Of a stretch of DNA of 64,000 bases, positions 59,221 through 64,000 are shown one piece after another. Made by a program: the position numbers and the translations under genes. This DNA comes from Pseudonocardia sp. (GTDB taxonomy: Bacteria; Actinomycetota; Actinomycetes; Mycobacteriales; Pseudonocardiaceae). Under the pieces are notes generated by a model. That model searched no databases, was not told where the DNA came from, and saw only the letters and a list, made by a program, of their open reading frames with translations. The stretch is taken from contig JAOZVV010000056.1 in the NCBI GenBank assembly GCA_025869365.1, positions 1 through 64,000 on the forward strand. The letters are read 5' to 3'. Within the stretch, counting starts at the first letter, position 1, and each line of letters begins with the position of its first letter.

Positions 59221-59330
59221 GCCGGAAGGGTAGGACCTCCCGCGTTCCTGCCCGTGCTCCACCCGCCCGTCGGCGACCGGCGTGGACCCGGTGCCCCGTG
59301 CGGAACGCGTACCCGGCGGGCACGCTCGGG

Positions 59331-60599
59331 TCACATCCGGTCGACGATCAGGTCCTTCAGCGGCACGTCCGGGTCCGCCGCGGCCTGCGGCGGGATCGTC
59401 GCCCCCCTGCCCAGCGCGCGCTTCACGGCCAGGAAGTCCTTGGGCCGGTTCACCGACTCGGACGCGATCAGTGTCTCCGCGCGGTAGTAGAGGACGCTGA
59501 CGTCCCTGGCACCCGGGTGTCCCCGGACCACGTACTCGTCGTGGCCGCCGGAGATGCCGGCGATCTGCAGCTTCAGATCCCGCTGGTCGGACCAGAACCA
59601 CGGCACGGGCGGTGCCGGCGGGGCGACGCCGACGATGCCGGCTGCGACCGCCCTGGCCTGGTCGTTGGCGTTCTGCACGGACTCCACGCCGATCAGTTCC
59701 TCGGGCAGGTGCGGATGCGCCACCACCGTGCAATCACCGGCGGCGAACACCCCCGGGTGGCTCGTGCGACCGGCACCGTCGACGGCGATGCCGCGCCGGA
59801 CCCGGAGGCCGAGCTTCTCGGCGAGGGCGGTCTGCGGCACCGCACCGACACCCACGACGACGAGGTCGGCCGCCAGTACCTGCCCGTCGGCGAGGCGCAC
59901 ACCCCGAACCTGGTCGCCGTCGTCGCCGACGATCGCCCGGACCTCGGCGCCGAGGCGGAAGCCGACGCCCCACTCCCGGTGCCGCGCGAGCAGGAAGTCC
60001 GACAGCGGGGCCGCGCCGACCCGGCTCAACAGCCGGGTCTCGCGTTCGACGACCGTGGTGGCCAGGCCGCGGGCACTGGTGACCGCGGCCGCCTCCAGCC
60101 CGATGTACCCGGCTCCGAGCACGACCACCTGCTCGGCCGACCCCAGCCGCTCGCGCAGGACCTCCGCATCGCACAGGCTCCGCAACGTGCAGACCCCGAT
60201 GAGGTCGGCCCCGTCCACGGGCAGCGCGCGGGCCCGGGCCCCCGTGGCCAGCACGAGGTGGTCGAACGCCACGGTGTCGCCGTCGTCGCAGCAGGCGGTC
60301 CCGGCGCCGGAGTCGCCGACCTCGACATGGGTGATCGTCCGGCCCGTCCGCAGGTCGATGCCGGCCTCGGCGAAGTACTCCGGGTTGCGCAGCGCCAGCG
60401 CAGTGGGGTCGCCCGTACCGTTGAGGAACGCCTTCGACAGCGGCGGCCGCTGGTAGGGACCGTGCGGCTCGTCGCCGAGCAGCAGGATCGGCTGGTCGTA
60501 GCCGAGCTCGCGCAGCGACGCGGCCACGCGTACCCCGGCCTCGCCGGCCCCCACGACGAGCACACCGGTACGGGCGGGAAGTGACTGCGAGTTCGTCAT
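59331..60599 (-). CDS. ferredoxin reductase (FAD/NAD-dependent) of dioxygenase system
   Basis: A 422-residue oxidoreductase: FAD motif VLVVGAGEAGVRVAASLREL, PYQRPPLSKAFL, ATGARARALPVDGAD, NAD motif VVVLGAGYIGLEAAAVTSAR, second FAD motif GVFAAGDCTVV and VPWFWSDQRDLKLQIAG. This is the class of separate reductases that feed [2Fe-2S] ferredoxins of ring-hydroxylating dioxygenases and P450s. ATGA overlap with the ferredoxin gene. Confidence 0.92.
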   Translation of the reverse strand: MTNSQSLPARTGVLVVGAGEAGVRVAASLRELGYDQPILLLGDEPHGPYQRPPLSKAFLNGTGDPTALALRNPEYFAEAGIDLRTGRTITHVEVGDSGAGTACCDDGDTVAFDHLVLATGARARALPVDGADLIGVCTLRSLCDAEVLRERLGSAEQVVVLGAGYIGLEAAAVTSARGLATTVVERETRLLSRVGAAPLSDFLLARHREWGVGFRLGAEVRAIVGDDGDQVRGVRLADGQVLAADLVVVGVGAVPQTALAEKLGLRVRRGIAVDGAGRTSHPGVFAAGDCTVVAHPHLPEELIGVESVQNANDQARAVAAGIVGVAPPAPPVPWFWSDQRDLKLQIAGISGGHDEYVVRGHPGARDVSVLYYRAETLIASESVNRPKDFLAVKRALGRGATIPPQAAADPDVPLKDLIVDRM

Positions 60600-60916
60600 T
60601 GCGCGGGAGCCACCGTGACCTCGACGCCGTCGAGGGCGTCCGTCATCGGGATCTGGCAGGACAGCCGGCTGGCCTCCGTGCGCTCGGCCGCGGCGTCGTC
60701 CAGCATCTCGTCCTCGAAGTCCCCGACCTCGCCGACGGCGTCCCGGAACTGCTCGGCGACATAGACGTGACAGGTGGCGCAGGCCAGCGCGCCGCCGCAC
60801 TCGGCGACGATCCCGGGAATCCCGGACCGGGTTCCGGCATCCATGATCGACGAGCCGACGCGGGTCTCGACGATCCGCTGGGAGCCGTCCGGGCAGTTGA
60901 AGACGATCTTGGGCAT
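60596..60916 (-). CDS. [2Fe-2S] ferredoxin
   Basis: A 106-residue adrenodoxin/putidaredoxin-type ferredoxin: MPKIVFNCPDGSQRIVE, cluster ligands CGGALACATCHVY and a distal Cys in SRLSCQIPM. Typical C-terminus DGVEVTVAP. It passes electrons from the reductase encoded next to the terminal dioxygenase. It is not a Rieske type, which is notable for a dioxygenase partner. Confidence 0.93.
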   Translation of the reverse strand: MPKIVFNCPDGSQRIVETRVGSSIMDAGTRSGIPGIVAECGGALACATCHVYVAEQFRDAVGEVGDFEDEMLDDAAAERTEASRLSCQIPMTDALDGVEVTVAPAQ

Positions 60917-60930
60917 GGATGTGGCCTTCT

Positions 60931-60960
60931 CGGATCGGATCGGATCGGATCGGAGCGGAG
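60931..60960. repeat. 5-bp tandem repeat (CGGAT)4(CGGAG)2
   Basis: Six pentanucleotide units lie in the gap between the glutamine-synthetase-like and ferredoxin genes, directly before the ferredoxin ribosome site region. Length change here would alter intercistronic spacing. Confidence 0.75.
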
Positions 60961-61014
60961 CGCCGGAGCCGGCCGGCGGGCGTTCCCGCCGGCCGGGCTC
61001 CGGATGTGCACGGG

Positions 61015-62508
61015 CTAGAACAACTCGAAGTACTCGCGGTGCTCCCAGTCGGTGACACCGTTGACATAGGTCTCGGGGTCGGGGTTCTCGGCGACCCAGG
61101 CCTCGTACCGGGTGATCTCGCTGCGCTTCATCGTGACCATGTAGTCGACGAAGGTGCTGCTGAACTGGCTGCGGAAGAACTGGTCGTCCTCGAGCGCCTG
61201 GACGGCGTCGGACAGGCTGGCCGGCAGCCGCGGGACGTCTGCGGTGTAGGGGTCCTCGCTCAGCGGGCCGGGCGAGGTCCGGTTGACGATGCCGTCGAGG
61301 CCGGCGACGACCTGCGACGCCATGTAGAGGTACGGGTTCGCGGACGCCTCCCCCACCCGGTTCTCCACGTGCGAGGCCTTGTCCCCGGGTGCACTGATGA
61401 CCCGCATCATCGCCGCGCGGTTGTCGTAGGCCCAGGTCAACCGGTCGGGGGCCAACGAGTAGGGGCGGCGGCGACGGTACCCGTTGATGCTCGGGGTGGT
61501 GAACACGGACGCCGCGGCACCGTGCGCCAGCTGACCGCCCACGTAGTGCTGACCGAGCTCGGAGAGCGCCTCGCCCTCACCGGGGATCATCAGGTTCTCC
61601 CCGGTGGAGCTGTCCGCGATGGAGGTGTGCAGGTGCCAGCCGCTGGCGTAGAACCCGGCGATCGCGGGCGTGCACATGAACGAGGCGAGGTACCCGTGTC
61701 GCTTGGCGGTCTGCTTGACGGCCATCTTGAACAGGCTTGCCGAGTCCGCCGCGGCGAGGCCCTCGATCACGTCGAAGGTGGTCTCGACCTGGCTCGGCGC
61801 CCACTCGTCGTCGAACGACCGCAGCGGCAGCCCCATGGCGAGCACGGACTCCCGGATCGGGGTGAGCGCGTCGTCGATCTCGTCGAGGTGGTCGACGAGC
61901 AGGTAGTTGTAGCCGCGGGCGACCGGCGCGACCAGCGGCGGGTCGGCCGGTGATCCGGGAGCCCCGAGCGAGCACGTGCCGAGCAGGTCGTCGACGATCC
62001 GGGTGAGGTACCACTCCATCTCGATGCCGGCGACGAGCGTGTAGTTGAGCTCGGCGAGCTTCGCCAACGAGTTCCGCAGGATGGTGCGCGGCGCGAGGGG
62101 GAACAGCGACCCGTTGTTCATGTAGAGATCGGCGAAGACCACCGCGGTCCTCGGCGCCCACGGCAGCAGCCGGAAGGTCTCGGGGTCCGCGACCATCGTG
62201 ACGTTCGGGCTGCCGCCCAGGCCGTCGATCTCGAACCCGCCGTCGGTGCTGAACGGGTTCAGCACGATGGCGTTCGCGGTGTCGAAGAAGAACGGCGCCA
62301 TGGTGATCTCGTTGCCGGCCTTCAGCGCGCTGAAGTACGCCGCCCTGGTCAGCGCCTTGCCGCGCAGCAGCCCGTGCTGGTCCGGCCACACCATCCGGAT
62401 GATCTCGACGTCGTGCTGCTCGACGAGCTTCTTGGACCGCTCGGCGGCCTCGATCTTCTCGGGTCCGTACAGACCGTGACGCTCGATGAACGTGCCGGTG
62501 GTGGGCAT
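61015..62508 (-). CDS. glutamine-synthetase-like enzyme, gamma-glutamylanilide-synthase type
   Basis: A 497-residue GS-fold ligase: DVEIIRMVWPDQHGLLRGKA, FEIDGLGGSPNVTMVADPET, VAGIEMEWYLTRI, FDDEWAPSQVETTFDVIEGL, SGWHLHTSIAD, VENRVGEASANPYLYMASQV. It resembles AtdA1/TdnQ, which join glutamate to aniline before dioxygenation, more than housekeeping GlnA (no adenylylation motif). The context with amidotransferase and dioxygenase subunits supports this. The arylamine substrate is inferred. Confidence 0.88.
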   Translation of the reverse strand: MPTTGTFIERHGLYGPEKIEAAERSKKLVEQHDVEIIRMVWPDQHGLLRGKALTRAAYFSALKAGNEITMAPFFFDTANAIVLNPFSTDGGFEIDGLGGSPNVTMVADPETFRLLPWAPRTAVVFADLYMNNGSLFPLAPRTILRNSLAKLAELNYTLVAGIEMEWYLTRIVDDLLGTCSLGAPGSPADPPLVAPVARGYNYLLVDHLDEIDDALTPIRESVLAMGLPLRSFDDEWAPSQVETTFDVIEGLAAADSASLFKMAVKQTAKRHGYLASFMCTPAIAGFYASGWHLHTSIADSSTGENLMIPGEGEALSELGQHYVGGQLAHGAAASVFTTPSINGYRRRRPYSLAPDRLTWAYDNRAAMMRVISAPGDKASHVENRVGEASANPYLYMASQVVAGLDGIVNRTSPGPLSEDPYTADVPRLPASLSDAVQALEDDQFFRSQFSSTFVDYMVTMKRSEITRYEAWVAENPDPETYVNGVTDWEHREYFELF

Positions 62509-62525
62509 GGGTTCTCTCCTCTGGG

Positions 62526-63209
62526 TCAGTTGCGGGAGCGGGCGGGGGCGATGTCTCGGAACCAGCGGTCCAGCAGCACCCGGGAGTCCCGGGCGCCGGT
62601 GGCGAAGTACTGCTGGGCATCGGCGCGCACCGCCGCCACATCGACGCCGAACCGTTCGAGTTTCGGACCCTCCACGGCGAGGAGGTCCTGTACGCCGTCC
62701 AGGGTCATCTCGGGGTGGAACTGGATCGCGAGGGCCGACTTCATGGCCCAGGCCTGCACGTAGCGGTCGGACTCGGCCAGGATCTCGGCGCCCGTGGGCG
62801 GGGTCATCGAATCGGAGTGGAACGAGAAGAACTCGCCGTCGATCCCGTTCGCGGCCTCGGACGGCCGGACCCGGATGATGCCGGCCTCCAGGCCTGCCTC
62901 GCCGGGCTGCGCGGTCCCCCCGAGTGCCCGTGCCAGCACCTGGGAGCCGAGACAGATCGCGAGGACCGGGACGCCGGCATCGACGGCCGCGGCCAGGAAG
63001 CGTTCCTCGTCGAGGAGGTACGGGTGGTCCTCGTAGGCGGCCTGCGGCCCGCCCAGGATCACCACCGCGTCGACCTCGCCGGGATCGGGCAGGGCCTCGC
63101 CGGCGTACGGCCGGACGATCAGGCAGGTGTGCCCGAGCTCCTGGGCGATCTCGTCGACCAGACCGACGACCGCCCCGTCGATGTGGGTGATCACGGTGAC
63201 GGGCGTCAT
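62526..63209 (-). CDS. class I glutamine amidotransferase-like hydrolase (AtdA2/TdnT-like)
   Basis: A 227-residue GATase1 protein: VVILGGPQAAYEDHPYLLDE, nucleophile elbow LAICLGSQVLARALG (Cys) and AIQFHPEMTLD (His-Pro-Glu). In aniline operons a protein of this class hydrolyses gamma-glutamylanilide or related conjugates. It overlaps the 101-residue gene by 4 bp and precedes the GS-like gene by 17 bp. Confidence 0.9.
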   Translation of the reverse strand: MTPVTVITHIDGAVVGLVDEIAQELGHTCLIVRPYAGEALPDPGEVDAVVILGGPQAAYEDHPYLLDEERFLAAAVDAGVPVLAICLGSQVLARALGGTAQPGEAGLEAGIIRVRPSEAANGIDGEFFSFHSDSMTPPTGAEILAESDRYVQAWAMKSALAIQFHPEMTLDGVQDLLAVEGPKLERFGVDVAAVRADAQQYFATGARDSRVLLDRWFRDIAPARSRN

Positions 63210-63511
63210 GGCTGCGGCCTCGGTTCGATGCTGGATCCCCAGGGGTCCCAGTGGTCGATCCCGGCGAGCGCGGCCATCAGGGACATCGCCTGCACGCGGT
63301 CCACGGCCACCCAGGTGTCGTCCGGGGTGACCTCGTAGGGCGTGAAGTCCCAGAAGGACAGGGTCCGCGCCTGCCGGATCAGCGGCGCGGCGCTCGACAG
63401 CTGCCGTTCCAGACGGGTCACCCGGCTGTGCAGCAGCGCGTTCTCGCGGTGCAGCGCGTCGACCTGCGCCTGCAGCGTGGCCGCTCCCGCGGCCGGTTCG
63501 TCGTCGGCCAT
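63206..63511 (-). CDS. 101-residue protein with N-terminal coiled coil
   Basis: Residues about 10-45 form a heptad-rich helix (LQAQVDALHRENALLHSRVT, then RLERQLSS). The C-terminal half is aromatic-rich (ARTLSFWDFTPYEVTPDD, AALAGIDHWDPW). No family recognised. Embedded between the dioxygenase beta subunit and amidotransferase with overlaps or 1-bp gaps, so surely part of the operon. It could mediate complex assembly. Confidence 0.8.
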   Translation of the reverse strand: MADDEPAAGAATLQAQVDALHRENALLHSRVTRLERQLSSAAPLIRQARTLSFWDFTPYEVTPDDTWVAVDRVQAMSLMAALAGIDHWDPWGSSIEPRPQP

Positions 63512-63512
63512 C

Positions 63513-64000
63513 TCAGAACACCAGGGTGAGGTTCTCGTGGATCTGGTCGGAGTCGAGCAGGTTGACCTGCTTCAGCCTGATCCGCCAGCCGTCGTCGGTC
63601 TGCCGCAGCACGTGGCCGTACCAGCCGGGATAGGTCTTCGTGACGCCCGCCCGGAACTCGTGCACGACGACGTTGGACCGGACGAGGCGCTCACCGGTCA
63701 CCGGGTCGACCGTCGTCTCGACGTTGCCGATCACCCGCCGGGTGCGGGAGGCCGGGATCTGGCTGAACGCCAGCCCGGTGCGCAACCAGTAGACCCGGTC
63801 GGTGAGGCGGCGCCGGTCGTCGAAGGCGTGCGACACCTCGACGGTCGGGTCCCCGGCGCCCGCGGTCACCGGGACCCAGTAGAGACAGTCGTCGGTGAAC
63901 TGCTCCAGCCAGTCGTTGAACCGGCCCACGTCGATCAGCCTGGCCTCACGGGCGAGGAAGGACTGCGCCTCGACGATCTCGGTGACACCGGCCTCCGGCC
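63513..64000 (-). CDS. ring-hydroxylating dioxygenase beta subunit (partial, 5-prime end outside window)
   Basis: The frame stays open to the window edge. Visible product: TEIVEAQSFLAREARLIDVG, RFNDWLEQFTDDCLYWVPVT, DDRRRLTDRVYWLRTG, RTRRVIGNVETTVDP and RIRLKQVNLLDSDQIHENLTLVF at the C-terminus. This is the small structural subunit of Rieske dioxygenases (NTF2 fold). The catalytic alpha subunit is expected just beyond 64000. An internal GTG at 63929 is probably not the true start because conserved residues continue upstream. Confidence 0.88.
   Translation of the reverse strand, partial: PEAGVTEIVEAQSFLAREARLIDVGRFNDWLEQFTDDCLYWVPVTAGAGDPTVEVSHAFDDRRRLTDRVYWLRTGLAFSQIPASRTRRVIGNVETTVDPVTGERLVRSNVVVHEFRAGVTKTYPGWYGHVLRQTDDGWRIRLKQVNLLDSDQIHENLTLVF

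Noticed and set aside
1-64000. CRISPR arrays, tRNA/rRNA genes, phage or transposase genes
   Set aside because: No regularly spaced repeats, no cloverleaf or rRNA signature and no transposase, integrase or phage protein was seen among the frames.

Overview
This looks like a chromosomal segment of a high-GC actinobacterium. Codon use, GTG starts, 4-bp ATGA/GTGA gene overlaps, an actinobacterial group 1h (high-affinity) [NiFe]-hydrogenase and the protein families all point to Pseudonocardiales, most likely a Pseudonocardia relative. The genus is inferred, not proven. No rRNA, tRNA, CRISPR array or intact insertion sequence was seen. Nearly all of the window codes for metabolic cassettes.

Layout. 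(1) 0-10.4 kb is an aromatic or aryl-acid catabolic locus. A minus-strand group holds a VOC enzyme, a TetR regulator, a maleate-isomerase-like protein, an aryl-AMP/CoA ligase and an FAD monooxygenase resembling salicylyl-CoA hydroxylase. It faces a plus-strand hyuAB (hydantoinase/acetone-carboxylase type) pair across a symmetric operator. (2) 10.4-24.5 kb is a complete group 1h hydrogenase cluster: hypAB, hhySL, a NifU-like protein, several hydrogenase-associated proteins of unknown function, a maturation protease, hypC, hypF, a second hypC, hypD, hypE and one more hydrogenase-associated gene. (3) 24.9-30.3 kb is a cobalt-type nitrile hydratase operon (amidase, beta, alpha, activator). An ArsR repressor and an unusual SRPBCC/AmiC-like sensor precede it, and similar 20-bp operators sit at the arsR gene and at the amidase promoter. 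(4) 30.4-38.1 kb is a peptide/metal-type ABC importer with an iron-box-like site in its leader and two unusual downstream genes. Gene remnants (a hypE fragment and a nitronate monooxygenase tail) and an imperfect direct repeat bracket it. (5) 38.1-44 kb holds nitronate monooxygenase, an XRE regulator divergent from methionine aminopeptidase over twin palindromes, a TauE-type permease, and the fmdB-fmdA-amiS formamide/acetamide module. (6) 44-58.7 kb is a catabolic locus that appears to be a GntR regulon: acyl-CoA ligase, an uncharacterised gene pair, hydrolase-CaiB-SDR, cyclase, NTF2-like protein and indolepyruvate ferredoxin oxidoreductase. Five related GGATNCA/TGNATCC sites lie at its promoters. 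(7) 58.7-64 kb is a minus-strand aniline-dioxygenase-like operon: dioxygenase beta subunit (cut by the window edge), a coiled-coil protein, a glutamine amidotransferase, a gamma-glutamylanilide-synthase-like enzyme, ferredoxin, ferredoxin reductase and an AsnC regulator.

Together the genes describe a soil organism that scavenges trace H2 and uses nitriles, amides, aryl amines and aryl acids as nitrogen and carbon sources. The nitrile hydratase makes amides, the amidase and formamidase release ammonia, and the glutamine-synthetase-like enzyme would prime aryl amines for ring dioxygenation. The least described parts are the iron-box ABC importer with its two partner proteins, the SRPBCC-AmiC sensor, the 48.3-50.0 kb unknown gene pair, and the repeated promoter/operator architecture of the GntR regulon.
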